DNA of 55,341 nucleotides from Flavobacteriaceae bacterium (GTDB lineage: Bacteria > Bacteroidota > Bacteroidia > Flavobacteriales > Flavobacteriaceae): positions 53,439-108,779 of the forward strand of contig PBHD01000001.1 in assembly GCA_002719315.1 (NCBI GenBank), in the 5' to 3' direction. A model generated the notes under the pieces. It saw only the letters and a program-made list of their open reading frames with translations. It was not told the origin of the DNA and made no database searches. Positions 44,150-53,748 of the stretch are shown here, one piece after another; the first letter of the stretch is position 1, and each line of letters starts with the position of its first letter. The position numbers and the translations under genes were made by a program.

Positions 44150-44632
44150 ATGTATGTTTCTTTTAATTTATTACCTCCTAATGCAAAAGTTTGGATATAT
44201 CAATCAGACAGTAATTTAAGTAGTACAGATGTTGAATTAATTGAAAAAGAAGTTAAATTTTTCTTAAATAATTGGTCATCTCACAATAAAGAAATCGAAT
44301 CAAGCTATGAGATTAGATATAATAGGTTCTTAATAATTGGTTTAAATGAAAATATAAATTCAGCCTCGGGGTGCTCTATTGATAAATCTGTAAATTTTAT
44401 AAAAAATCTTCAATCTATTTTGAAAGTAAATTTTTTAAATAGACTTGATGTTGCTTATAAAATTGGGAATGAAATTAATTCCATTTCATTGTTAGAGTTT
44501 CAGAAAATGATAAGAGAAAATAAACTATCAAAAGATTCAATAGTTTATAATAACATGATTGACACAAAAAAATTATATCTAAACAGTTGGGAAACTACAA
44601 TTGAAAATAGTTGGCACAAAAAATTTTTATAA
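44150..44632 (+). CDS. Conserved Flavobacteriia protein (often labelled ABC transporter ATPase)
   Basis: A 160-residue protein with no P-loop or ABC signature, so the common database label is not supported by its sequence. The start LLPPNAKVWIYQSDSNL and the end LYLNSWETTIENSWHKKFL are the recognisable features. It starts one base after the CCG-domain gene and ends against the GH3 gene, so it is part of this conserved operon. Function unknown. Confidence 0.75.
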   Translation: MYVSFNLLPPNAKVWIYQSDSNLSSTDVELIEKEVKFFLNNWSSHNKEIESSYEIRYNRFLIIGLNENINSASGCSIDKSVNFIKNLQSILKVNFLNRLDVAYKIGNEINSISLLEFQKMIRENKLSKDSIVYNNMIDTKKLYLNSWETTIENSWHKKFL

Positions 44633-47545
44633 ATGAAGAAATTTTTATTTATTTTCTTGTTCTTTATTTTAAATTTATTTTCTCAAGAAAATGATCCCTT
44701 ATTAGTAAACATTGCCGATAGAATAAATCAAGAAATATGGGTAGATAGCATTTATAATAAAATGTCCCTTGATCAAAAGATAGGGCAATTATTTATGCCA
44801 ATGGTTTTTTCTAGAAAGGATTCAACGCATTATATTTCTTCGTTAAAGCTCATTAATAAATATCACATTGGGGGTGTTATTTTTTCTCTTGGTTCTCCTT
44901 ATAAACAAACAAAATGGTTAAATTCATTTCAAAAGAACTCTAAAATACCCTTATTGGTTGGAATGGACGCAGAATGGGGAGTTTCTATGAGATTGGATTC
45001 TGTCATGTCTTTTCCATGGAATATGACTTTGGGAGCAATTAGAGACACTTCATTAATTAGAAAAATTGGCTTTAGAATGGGAGTTCAAGAAAAAAGATTA
45101 GGGGTTCATATAAGTTTTTCACCAGTATTAGATATTAACACAAACCCTAGTAATCCTATTATTGGGAATAGATCTTTTGGAGAATCAAAGAAACTAGTTA
45201 CAAATCATGGAATTGCATTAATGCAAGGACATCATCAGGCAGGTATTTTAACTTCAGGAAAACATTTTCCTGGTCATGGTGATACAGCCAAGGATTCTCA
45301 TAAAACTTTACCGATATTAAGACACAGCAAAAAAAGAATAAATGACATAGAATTATATCCATATTATAAATTAATTGAAAAAGGTATTTCATCTGTTATG
45401 ATTGCACATTTAAATGTACCTGTTTTAACTTCAGATAAAAACCCTACCTCATTATCAAGCGATTTGATTAAGAATTTATTAAAACAAAAGATGGGTTTTA
45501 AGGGATTAATAATTACTGATGCTTTAAATATGGATGGTGTTTTTAAAAATTCTAAATCTAAAAATGTTGATCTACAAGCATTCTTAGCCGGTAATGATTT
45601 ATTAATTGTATCTAGAGATACTCCAAAGGGTTTTAAAGCAATTAAAAAATCTTATAAAAAAGGAATTATTTCTGAAAAAAGACTTTCCCATTCAGTAAAA
45701 AAAATACTAAAAGCAAAGTATAAAGTAGGTTTATATAATTATAAGCCAATTAAATTAAATGATATAACCAAGGAATTAAATAGTAGAGAAGATTCAATTT
45801 TAAATTATAAAGCAATAAAGAAATCATTAACCCTTTTAAAAAATAAGGATAACCTTTTACCATTAAAATTAGATGAAAGAATTGCTCATATTTCATTAGG
45901 AGATGCCTCAAGTGATATATATAGGAATGAATTAAGCAAGAAATATAAAATTAAAACTTTAGAAAAAGTAGATTCAAATAATTATGAAATAAAAATCAAA
46001 AATTATGATAAAATCATTATAAGTTTTCATAGATCAAACAAAACTCCATATAAGTCTGAAAAGATGAATAAAGCTGAAATTGATTTAATAAAAAAGATAT
46101 CAGATAAAAAAAGTGTTATTCTAAACCTTTTTGTAAAACCATATGTTCTAAAAGGCATAGAAGGCTTAAATAACATATCATCAATACTTTTAAGTTACCA
46201 AAATAGTAATATCGCTCAAAAAATAAGTGTAAATGCATTATTTGGTTTTGAAAAAATTACAGGAAGACTTCCTGTAACAGGATCTAAAGATTTTGTTTTT
46301 AATTCCGGTATTGATTTATTACCTGTTAATCATTTAAAATATTCTAATCCAGCAGTTGTAGGCTTCAATGAAAAAAAACTTAATAGACTGGATAGTCTTG
46401 CTAAAATTGCAATTGATTCTATGATGACTCCAGGCATTCAAATGTTAGTCGCTAGAAAAGGTAGAATTGTTTATCATAAAAGTCATGGTTTTCATACTTA
46501 CAAAAAAAGAATAAGTGTTAAAAATGATCATGTATATGATATAGCATCTTTGACAAAAATTATTGGAACTTTACCTTTAGTCATAAAATCAGTAGATAAT
46601 TCAGATTTTCATTTAAATTCTACTTTGAAAGATATATTGCCCGAATTTAAAGGGAGTAATAAAGAAAATATCACAATTAAAAACATGTTGTCTCATTTTT
46701 CATATTTTACTCCTTGGATACCATTTTATAAAAAAACTATTAATAAAAGAAATAAACCTAAAAGGAAGTTTTATAGAAAAAATAAAAATAACAAGTTTTC
46801 AATTCTTGTTAGTGAAAATTTATATATAAAAAATTCTTATAAAGATCAGATGTTTGAAAAAATTGTTAATAGTCCGATTTTAAAAAATTCTGAAAGCAGG
46901 TATTCTGATTTGCCATTTTATATTTTAAAATATTATTATGAAAAAAAGTTCAATAAAGATTTGTCATTAATTGTCCAAGATCAGGTTATTAATCCATTAA
47001 GTTTAAAAAACACATCATATTTTCCATTAAAAAATAAAAATAAAGCTAAAATAGTTCCTTCAGAAATAGATAGTTATTATAGAAATTCTGAATTGAAAGG
47101 TTACGTGCATGATATGGGAGCTGCAATGCAAGGAGGAGATGGCGGTCATGCAGGATTGTTTTCTAATGCTTTTGACATTGCTGTTGTTATGCAGATGTAT
47201 TTGCAAGGTGGGGTTTATGATAATAAGAAAATCCTATCAAAAAAAAATATTGATAGTTTTAATTACTGTTATTTTTGTAATGAAGGAAATAGACGTGGAG
47301 TAGGTTTTGATAAACCTCAAATTAATAGTTTGGATAGTGGTCCTACTTTTGGAGGAGCATCAAATAAAAGTTTTGGACATTTAGGTTTTACAGGGACATA
47401 TACATGGGCGGACCCAGAGAATGAAATCATTGTTGTATTTTTATCAAATAGAACTTATCCTTCTATGGAAAGAAATCTAATAGCAAAACATAATATTAGA
47501 ACTAGAATGCAGCAGATAGTTTATGAAGCCTTAACAGAAAAATAA
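44633..47545 (+). CDS. GH3 beta-N-acetylhexosaminidase fused to serine hydrolase
   Basis: A 970-residue fusion. A signal peptide (FLFIFLFFILNLFSQ) precedes a GH3 domain with the NagZ-like loop KHFPGHGDT at 210-218 and the nucleophile aspartate in ITDALNMDG (D296). The C-terminal third is a beta-lactamase/penicillin-binding-type serine hydrolase with SLTK near residue 638 and GDGGHAGLFSN later. The combination suggests peptidoglycan turnover in the periplasm: cleaving GlcNAc and hydrolysing a peptide or ester. It may be an esterase or peptidase, not a beta-lactamase. It abuts bshA. Confidence 0.9.
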   Translation: MKKFLFIFLFFILNLFSQENDPLLVNIADRINQEIWVDSIYNKMSLDQKIGQLFMPMVFSRKDSTHYISSLKLINKYHIGGVIFSLGSPYKQTKWLNSFQKNSKIPLLVGMDAEWGVSMRLDSVMSFPWNMTLGAIRDTSLIRKIGFRMGVQEKRLGVHISFSPVLDINTNPSNPIIGNRSFGESKKLVTNHGIALMQGHHQAGILTSGKHFPGHGDTAKDSHKTLPILRHSKKRINDIELYPYYKLIEKGISSVMIAHLNVPVLTSDKNPTSLSSDLIKNLLKQKMGFKGLIITDALNMDGVFKNSKSKNVDLQAFLAGNDLLIVSRDTPKGFKAIKKSYKKGIISEKRLSHSVKKILKAKYKVGLYNYKPIKLNDITKELNSREDSILNYKAIKKSLTLLKNKDNLLPLKLDERIAHISLGDASSDIYRNELSKKYKIKTLEKVDSNNYEIKIKNYDKIIISFHRSNKTPYKSEKMNKAEIDLIKKISDKKSVILNLFVKPYVLKGIEGLNNISSILLSYQNSNIAQKISVNALFGFEKITGRLPVTGSKDFVFNSGIDLLPVNHLKYSNPAVVGFNEKKLNRLDSLAKIAIDSMMTPGIQMLVARKGRIVYHKSHGFHTYKKRISVKNDHVYDIASLTKIIGTLPLVIKSVDNSDFHLNSTLKDILPEFKGSNKENITIKNMLSHFSYFTPWIPFYKKTINKRNKPKRKFYRKNKNNKFSILVSENLYIKNSYKDQMFEKIVNSPILKNSESRYSDLPFYILKYYYEKKFNKDLSLIVQDQVINPLSLKNTSYFPLKNKNKAKIVPSEIDSYYRNSELKGYVHDMGAAMQGGDGGHAGLFSNAFDIAVVMQMYLQGGVYDNKKILSKKNIDSFNYCYFCNEGNRRGVGFDKPQINSLDSGPTFGGASNKSFGHLGFTGTYTWADPENEIIVVFLSNRTYPSMERNLIAKHNIRTRMQQIVYEALTEK

Positions 47546-47546
47546 G

Positions 47547-48674
47547 ATGAATATTGCAATAGTATGTTATCCAACATTTGGAGGCAGTGGTGTTGTTGCT
47601 ACTGAGTTAGGTATTGAATTATCTAAAAATGGTCATGAAATTCATTTTATAACTTATAGTCAGCCTGTAAGACTTGAAGCTTTAAATGCAAAGCTAAATT
47701 TCCATGAAGTAAATGTCCCAAGATATTCTCTTTTTAAATTCCAACCTTATGAATTGGCATTATCAAGTCGATTAGTAGATGTTGTTAAAGACAATAAAAT
47801 AGAAATCTTACATGTTCATTATGCAATACCTCATGCATATGCAGCCTATATGGCAAAAAAGATGCTTCAAGATGATGGAATCAACATTCCAATTGTAACA
47901 ACTCTTCATGGAACAGATATAACTTTAGTTGGAAGTCACCCTTTTTATAAGACAGCAGTTTCTTTTAGTATAAATAATTCTGATTGTATAACTGCTGTGT
48001 CAAAAAGTTTAAAAAATGATACAATTGAACTATTTGATATAGAAAAAGATATTGAAGTTGTTCATAATTTTATAGATTTTGAAAAGAAAGCTTTAAAAAA
48101 GAATCTATATGACAGAAATCTTCTCGCGAAAGATGATGAGAAAATAATTGCACATGTAAGTAATTTTAGACCATTAAAAAGAATTATGGATGTTCTCTAT
48201 GTTTTTGAACAGATAAGTTCTAAAATTAAGTCTAAATTAATTATGATAGGTGAGGGGCCTGAAAAATCAAAAGCTCAGAGATATTGTATAAAGAATAATT
48301 TAAATGATAAAGTCGTTTTTTTGGGAAATACTTCTGAAATTCATGATATTTTAAGTTTTTCAGATCTTTTTCTGCTTTTATCTGAAAAAGAAAGTTTTGG
48401 TTTATCAGCACTTGAAGCTATGATTCATAAAGTACCTGTAATTTCCACAAATGTTGGAGGTCTTCCGGAGTTAAATAAAGATAATTATTCTGGTTTTCTT
48501 TTTGATATTGGTGAAATAAATAAAATGGCAAAAAAATCAATTGAAATTTTGTCTAATGATGAGTTATTAAAAAACCTCAAAAATCAAGCATTTGAAAATG
48601 CAAAAAGATTTGATATAAAAAAGGTAATTAAACAATATGAGTCTGTTTACAAAAAGGCAATAGATTTAAATTAA
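47547..48674 (+). CDS. bshA: N-acetyl-alpha-D-glucosaminyl L-malate synthase BshA
   Basis: A 375-residue GT4 glycosyltransferase that makes GlcNAc-malate, the first step of bacillithiol synthesis. Diagnostic residues include CYPTFGGSGVVATELGIELSKNGHEIHFITYSQPVRL at the N-terminus, HVHYAIPHAYAA, TTLHGTDITLVG, SNFRPLKRI, and ESFGLSALEAM with the conserved glutamates. It lies one base after the GH3 fusion and is convergent with the acylase. Confidence 0.96.
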   Translation: MNIAIVCYPTFGGSGVVATELGIELSKNGHEIHFITYSQPVRLEALNAKLNFHEVNVPRYSLFKFQPYELALSSRLVDVVKDNKIEILHVHYAIPHAYAAYMAKKMLQDDGINIPIVTTLHGTDITLVGSHPFYKTAVSFSINNSDCITAVSKSLKNDTIELFDIEKDIEVVHNFIDFEKKALKKNLYDRNLLAKDDEKIIAHVSNFRPLKRIMDVLYVFEQISSKIKSKLIMIGEGPEKSKAQRYCIKNNLNDKVVFLGNTSEIHDILSFSDLFLLLSEKESFGLSALEAMIHKVPVISTNVGGLPELNKDNYSGFLFDIGEINKMAKKSIEILSNDELLKNLKNQAFENAKRFDIKKVIKQYESVYKKAIDLN

Positions 48675-50771
48675 TTATTTTGGATTGTATATTTTTTTCG
48701 CATTAAGTAAAACCTTTTCTTTTTTTAATGACATTTTTTTAGTTTTAAATAAAGAGTATATTTCCATTTGATCATCAAAGTGGGGACTATCTGGATTATC
48801 AGACGAACCATAAGAAATTACTGATTCTATTTCAGGCCCATCTTTAGTAAATTTGATTAATTCTATATATGATTCTCCAGCTGTAACCCTTGTTTTTCCT
48901 TTTTTATAAGGAACTGATGACATAGCCGTGATTACATCTCTTAATCCAAAAATTGGAATTTCTTTAGAACCTCTAACAAGTTTTTGAAACTCTCCTAACT
49001 TAACTTTTTCTTTTCCAAAGAATTTAAGCATATGTTTTTTTGTCTCTTTTAAAGCTTCTATTAAAAAAGTTTTTGGAAAAATCTTTGGTTCAGGTATTTG
49101 TTTATAATATTTTCTCAATTTTAAATAAAATATTGCATAAGCACCAGCTCCATATGAATCTGCATCTGTTTTTCTATCCCATTTTTGAATTTGAATTAAA
49201 ATATTTGAAATTTCAGGATATTTATTAGGATTAATGTCAAAAAGAGCATTTATGTCCATCCATGAATATGACAGAGGATTTGGCAGGTAATTATCATACT
49301 TTATTTTTTTAAAGTCATTATAATCTAATTCTTTTTTTTCTTCAATAAGCTTATATAACCTTGTTGATCGATTATTATCATATGTTTCAAAACCCATATT
49401 TTTTGAAAATGAATCTTTTTTTGGATTTTCATTTTTGGAAGTAGATAAAAATGGAGAATGGTTAGCATTATAAAAATACCCTGATTTAGGTTGAATTACT
49501 TGAGGTAATTCCTCTGTTTTATACATTTCTGTCCATAAAGTTTTTTTTGTATTACCAGGAACAACATTTTTCCAATCATATCCATCTCTTCTTTTTGGGA
49601 TTAGACCATTTGAAATATAAAAAATTGTATCGTTTTTGTCAGCATAACCAATATTGTATCCTGGTAATGAGTTCTGTTTTATTATGTTATAAAATTCTGT
49701 AAAATTTTTAGCTTTACCCATTCTCCACCATTGCTCCATTGCCCTGATCTCGAAGAGGGAAGGCGTCCTGATTGAATAATAACCCGAATTGTTTTTTAAA
49801 GTTGGACCGTAAATACTTTTGTAATATTTTCTCTTGATTTTTATTGGGATTCCTAAAATTTTGATGAATATGGTTGCTTTATATTCTTCTAGATCATAAT
49901 AATTATCATCAACTCTATATTTATTTTTAAATTTTGGATGCATTTCTAGTGCAAAGACATCAGTTTTATCAGGTCTATTTACTGTGTGAGACCATGCTAT
50001 ATTTTCATTTGCACCAATAAGAACATGTGGGCTTCCTGCAAAAAGAGCTCCTAGAATATTTGTTCCTTCTTCACTCGATAAATGTGCTTCATACCATGAA
50101 ACAGGACCATCTAATGGTTGGTGGGTGTTTATAGCTAAATAAGTATTTCCATCTTTTGTCATGGAGCTATTGAAACCAAAAACATTAGACCCTCTTGTTT
50201 CTTCATTAGTATATATATTATTTGATTGGTCAACAACCTGATATTTTAAATCATTTTTTAAAATCTTAGTTATCCAATAATCACCTTCTGATGATACAAA
50301 TAATTGTAATTGAGCATATTTTAAAAGTTTTTTAGGGTTTAAAGGAAATAGCTCCTTAATTAAAACTTTATCGGGATTTAATTCTGCAAATCGATTAATT
50401 CCCTGAGAGTATGCTTCAAGAATTTTTTTATATTCTGTACTTATTTTGGATTCATATAGGTCATTAATTAATTTATCAGACCCGATGAATTGAGTTAAGA
50501 AATCTGCTCCAGCTCCTTTTATTCCTAGTAATTTTGAAAGGAGGTTATTTCCTGCTAGATATGCTTTTTGAATTGTCTCAAAGTCATCTTCAGCATGTGC
50601 CCATGCTAATCCATAGGCTAGCTCAGCATCAGTTTTGGAAAAAATGTGTGGAACACCGTAATTATCTCGGATTATTTCAATATTGCTTGTATTTATTTGT
50701 GCATTAGAAGATGTAATTGAAAATAAAAAAAGAATATAACAAAACAGGAAATGATGATAGTTTTTTACCAT
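48675..50771 (-). CDS. Penicillin-acylase-family N-terminal nucleophile hydrolase
   Basis: A 698-residue secreted precursor of the penicillin/acyl-homoserine-lactone acylase family. A signal peptide (FLFCYILFLFSITSSNAQ) leads into NIEIIRDNYGVPHIFSKTDAELAYGLAWAHAEDDF, the alpha subunit start. Autocleavage should occur at RG|SNVFG (residues about 195-199), making the serine the beta-subunit nucleophile. The beta chain shows INTHQPLDGPVSWYEAHL and NIAWSHTVNRPD. Substrates may be AHLs, acyl amino acids or lactams. Confidence 0.9.
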   Translation of the reverse strand: MVKNYHHFLFCYILFLFSITSSNAQINTSNIEIIRDNYGVPHIFSKTDAELAYGLAWAHAEDDFETIQKAYLAGNNLLSKLLGIKGAGADFLTQFIGSDKLINDLYESKISTEYKKILEAYSQGINRFAELNPDKVLIKELFPLNPKKLLKYAQLQLFVSSEGDYWITKILKNDLKYQVVDQSNNIYTNEETRGSNVFGFNSSMTKDGNTYLAINTHQPLDGPVSWYEAHLSSEEGTNILGALFAGSPHVLIGANENIAWSHTVNRPDKTDVFALEMHPKFKNKYRVDDNYYDLEEYKATIFIKILGIPIKIKRKYYKSIYGPTLKNNSGYYSIRTPSLFEIRAMEQWWRMGKAKNFTEFYNIIKQNSLPGYNIGYADKNDTIFYISNGLIPKRRDGYDWKNVVPGNTKKTLWTEMYKTEELPQVIQPKSGYFYNANHSPFLSTSKNENPKKDSFSKNMGFETYDNNRSTRLYKLIEEKKELDYNDFKKIKYDNYLPNPLSYSWMDINALFDINPNKYPEISNILIQIQKWDRKTDADSYGAGAYAIFYLKLRKYYKQIPEPKIFPKTFLIEALKETKKHMLKFFGKEKVKLGEFQKLVRGSKEIPIFGLRDVITAMSSVPYKKGKTRVTAGESYIELIKFTKDGPEIESVISYGSSDNPDSPHFDDQMEIYSLFKTKKMSLKKEKVLLNAKKIYNPK

Positions 50772-50804
50772 TATAATCTAAAGTTTTTTTAATAATAAAT
50801 ATTA

Positions 50805-50894
50805 TTAATAAATTACTGAGATTATTATTCTGTAAGATAGATAAACAGCTAAAATTGCCCATATCCACCATCTATTTTTCATATACCAATCCAT
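50805..50894 (-). CDS. Possible 29-residue single-helix membrane peptide
   Basis: Within the 285-base gap 50772-51056, a minus-strand ATG at 50894 opens a 29-residue frame. It has a polar start, MDWYMKNRWW, and then a hydrophobic helix IWAILAVYLSYRIIISVIY. No SD is seen, as is usual in this phylum. A membrane peptide of this kind is plausible, but the length allows chance. Nothing else stands out in the gap. Confidence 0.35.
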   Translation of the reverse strand: MDWYMKNRWWIWAILAVYLSYRIIISVIY

Positions 50895-51056
50895 AATCTA
50901 TATATACAATAATAAAGCTTGCTAAATTAACAATTGTATTGATGTTATTAAAATTTTGATTTAAATATTTAATTTATTGAATGTAGATGTTTTAATATAA
51001 ATTTTGAGTCTTTCATTTATTATTAATAATATTGTAAGACAATAAATTTAAAAGTT

Positions 51057-51512
51057 ATGAAAACTAATATTAGAATTTTACTAACAGTAATTTTAATTTT
51101 TAATACTATATCTATTTTTTCACAGGTTAATGATGATAAAGTTGCTCTCTCTGACTTTGTTAAAGAACATGAAAATTTTGTAGAGAATGATGCAGGAGAA
51201 ATTGATCCTATTAATGTAAAAGAAATTAATAAGATTGTAAAATTTCTTGTTGAAGAAAAGTTTACAAATTTAGATCACACAAGAAATATTATTTGGGATT
51301 CTTATGAAACATATGTAAGTCCTTTTAGTAGATGGCATAAACATACTTTTATAGTTCAAGTAAAAATGGAAAATGTTGAAAGATATAAATATGTAGAGGT
51401 AACTTATGATCCTAAATCTAAGGAGGCTGATACTGAGTATTCTTGGGTTGAAGAAAAAGAAGATTTTTTTATTCTTGAAGAAGAAACTGTTGAGAAAAAT
51501 AAAGATGATTAA
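51057..51512 (+). CDS. Unknown secreted protein
   Basis: A 151-residue protein with a clear signal peptide (IRILLTVILIFNTISIFSQ) and an acidic mature domain with many aromatic residues (WDSYETYVSPFSRWHKHTF) and strand-rich end (YKYVEVTYDP). It ends in a Glu-rich tail. I do not recognise a family. It stands alone after an AT-rich gap. Location is probably periplasmic or external. Confidence 0.7.
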   Translation: MKTNIRILLTVILIFNTISIFSQVNDDKVALSDFVKEHENFVENDAGEIDPINVKEINKIVKFLVEEKFTNLDHTRNIIWDSYETYVSPFSRWHKHTFIVQVKMENVERYKYVEVTYDPKSKEADTEYSWVEEKEDFFILEEETVEKNKDD

Positions 51513-51609
51513 TCTTAATGATAAACTAATTATTAGTTTTTGGTTAACTCTAATTAAATTTTAATTAATTTTTCATTTAGTTAAGAATATATTTTTTATA
51601 TTTAACTCA

Positions 51610-51771
51610 ATGAAACGCAACCTTTTACATTATACTTTCCCTGAAGGCCTTACATCAATATATATAAATGGAAAGCGCTACACAAAAAAAGAATTTCAGG
51701 ATGCTCAAAGAAGGGAGAGAAATAGAGACAGTAAAGGAAGATTTGCTAAAAGGATCAATTATATTCAATAA
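51610..51771 (+). CDS. Unknown 53-residue basic protein
   Basis: A short frame of 53 residues from ATG 51610, highly charged: about one third Lys/Arg, with TKKEFQDAQRRERNRDSKGR and a final RINYIQ. The RDSKGRF-type motif recurs in small phage- and nucleic-acid-associated proteins in my recollection, but I cannot name a family. A start for the next gene is 40 bases downstream. It may be a nucleic-acid-binding protein or a chance frame; the base composition supports coding. Confidence 0.5.
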   Translation: MKRNLLHYTFPEGLTSIYINGKRYTKKEFQDAQRRERNRDSKGRFAKRINYIQ

Positions 51772-51811
51772 TTATTTTTTTAAATTATTTCAAAATATTT
51801 AATTTTATATC

Positions 51812-52405
51812 ATGAATGAATTAAAATTTATAATAACATTTTTTTTATTATGTAACTTTTCTTTTTCACAATCATTTTCTTTATTTAATGGTACTGATTT
51901 ATCAGGTTGGAATATTCATGGAACTGAAAAATGGTATGTAGAGAATGGAGATTTAGTCTGTGAAAGTGGACCTGATAATGAATATGGTTATTTGTCCACT
52001 GAAAAATTTTATGATGATTTTATTTTAACTCTTGAATTTAAACAAGATTCTAATGGAAATAGTGGCGTTTTTTTTAGATCAACTCTTGAAGGAACTAAGA
52101 TTAGTGGTTGGCAAGTAGAAGTTGCACCACCTGGAGATAATACTGGTGGAATATATGAATCATACGGAAGGGGATGGCTAATTAAACCTAACGAAAAAAA
52201 AGATAAACATTTAAAGTATGGTGAATGGAATTCTATGAAAATAATGGTTAAGGGAGATAATGTTAAAACTTGGTTGAATGGAATAAAAATGATTAATTTG
52301 AAAGATAAAAAGATAAGAGAGGGAAAAGGCTCAATTGCTCTTCAAATTCATTCTGGAGGGGATTTAAAAATACGATGGAGAAACATTATTTTAGAAAAAA
52401 TATGA
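51812..52405 (+). CDS. DUF1080 protein (3-keto-disaccharide hydrolase-like)
   Basis: A 197-residue secreted protein of the DUF1080 concanavalin-like family. A signal peptide (FIITFFLLCNFSFSQ) is followed by FSLFNGTDLSGWNIHG, a hallmark, then FILTLEFKQDSNGNSGVFFRS and WNSMKIMVKGDNVKTWLNGIKM. Members cleave 3-keto-glucosides or bind sugars. Its stop overlaps the next gene's ATG by four bases (ATGA), so it is translationally coupled to the Gfo/Idh/MocA oxidoreductase, which is consistent with a keto-sugar pathway. Confidence 0.9.
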   Translation: MNELKFIITFFLLCNFSFSQSFSLFNGTDLSGWNIHGTEKWYVENGDLVCESGPDNEYGYLSTEKFYDDFILTLEFKQDSNGNSGVFFRSTLEGTKISGWQVEVAPPGDNTGGIYESYGRGWLIKPNEKKDKHLKYGEWNSMKIMVKGDNVKTWLNGIKMINLKDKKIREGKGSIALQIHSGGDLKIRWRNIILEKI

Positions 52406-53739
52406 AAAAAAGAGAATTTTTAAAAAGTGCAACTGCCTTAGCGTCTATGACAATTTTGCCTTCTTCAATTTGGTCAATGAATAAAAACAATATAGTAAGA
52501 ATAGCTCAAATAGGAGTTGGAGGAATGGGTGCTGCAGATTTAAATTCAATCTCATCTCATCCTTCAGTCGACATTGTTGGATTATGTGATGTAGACTCTA
52601 AAGCATTAGATGAAGCAAAAAAAATTCATCCAAAAGCTTCGGCTTATGTTGATTATAGAATAATGCTTAATGAGATGAAAGATCAAATAGATGCAGTAGT
52701 TGTGTCTACTCCAGATCATACACATGCTCCCGCATCAATTATGGCAATGAATTTAAATAAGCACGTATATTGTCAAAAACCTTTAACTCACCATGTAACC
52801 GAGGCAAGGTCTATGAGGAAAATTGCAGATGACAAAAACTTAATTACACAAATGGGTATTCAAGTTCATTCATTTTATGATTATAAACTTGCAACTATTT
52901 TAATTCAAGGAGGAATTATTGGAAAAGTTAATACTGTAAGAGCTTGGTCACCAAAAAACTGGGGATACGACGGTGCTCCCCCAAAAGGTTCAGATCCTGT
53001 TCCTGATAATTTAGATTGGAACTTATGGTTAGGAACATCCTCTAAAAGACCTTATAAAAAAAATATTTATCACCCTATGAATTGGAGAAAACTTCTTGAT
53101 TATGGATGTGGTACTTTAGGTGATATGGGTGTGCATATTTTTGACACTCCATATAACGCTCTTCAATTAGATGTGCCTGAAACGATTAAAAATAATTGTA
53201 GAAAACCAAACGGGTATGGGTTTCCTGAAAAAAATTCAGTTACTTATATTTTTCCTGGAACAAAACAAACTACTGAAAAATTAAAATGGATTTGGTCTGA
53301 TGGACCTGGAGCTCCTTCATATCATAGAGATCTAAAATTGCCAAATAAAGAAAAGCTTCCAAATCAAGGAGCTATGTTTATAGGAGAAAAAGGAAGACTT
53401 CTTTTGCCTCACTTTATGGAATTACCCAGGTTGATTGTTGATGGCAAATACAAAAAAATTGACTTATCTAAATACCCTGAAGCAATAAAAATGGGAAATC
53501 CTGTCAGAGATTATGATAAAGAAGCTCATTTACATTATCATGAATTTGTAGATGCTTGTCTTGGAAAGGCCGAATGTACAGCTCCTTTTTCGTATTCTGC
53601 AAGGTTAACAGAAACAATTTTATTAGGTGTTATTGCAGGTAGATTTCCTAATAAAAAACTTCACTGGGATAGTAAAAAAGCTTTGTTTAAAGAATCTAAT
53701 GCTAATCAATTTCTTGATTCAAAATATAGAGACTTTTAG
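52402..53739 (+). CDS. Secreted Gfo/Idh/MocA-family oxidoreductase
   Basis: A 445-residue oxidoreductase from ATG 52402. The start KKREFLKSATALASMTILPSS is a Tat-like or Sec-like export signal. The Rossmann loop IGVGGMGAADLN, the catalytic lysine motif YCQKPLTHHVTEA and LGDMGVHIFDTPYNAL are present. It is coupled to the DUF1080 gene and convergent with the symporter. Together these suggest a secreted sugar-modification system in which the oxidoreductase makes or uses 3-keto sugars; the substrate is unknown. Confidence 0.88.
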   Translation: MKKREFLKSATALASMTILPSSIWSMNKNNIVRIAQIGVGGMGAADLNSISSHPSVDIVGLCDVDSKALDEAKKIHPKASAYVDYRIMLNEMKDQIDAVVVSTPDHTHAPASIMAMNLNKHVYCQKPLTHHVTEARSMRKIADDKNLITQMGIQVHSFYDYKLATILIQGGIIGKVNTVRAWSPKNWGYDGAPPKGSDPVPDNLDWNLWLGTSSKRPYKKNIYHPMNWRKLLDYGCGTLGDMGVHIFDTPYNALQLDVPETIKNNCRKPNGYGFPEKNSVTYIFPGTKQTTEKLKWIWSDGPGAPSYHRDLKLPNKEKLPNQGAMFIGEKGRLLLPHFMELPRLIVDGKYKKIDLSKYPEAIKMGNPVRDYDKEAHLHYHEFVDACLGKAECTAPFSYSARLTETILLGVIAGRFPNKKLHWDSKKALFKESNANQFLDSKYRDF

Positions 53740-53748
53740 TTTTATTTT

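Noticed and set aside
44150-44632. ABC transporter ATPase annotation
   Set aside because: There is no Walker A, Walker B or signature motif, so only a conserved unknown protein can be claimed.
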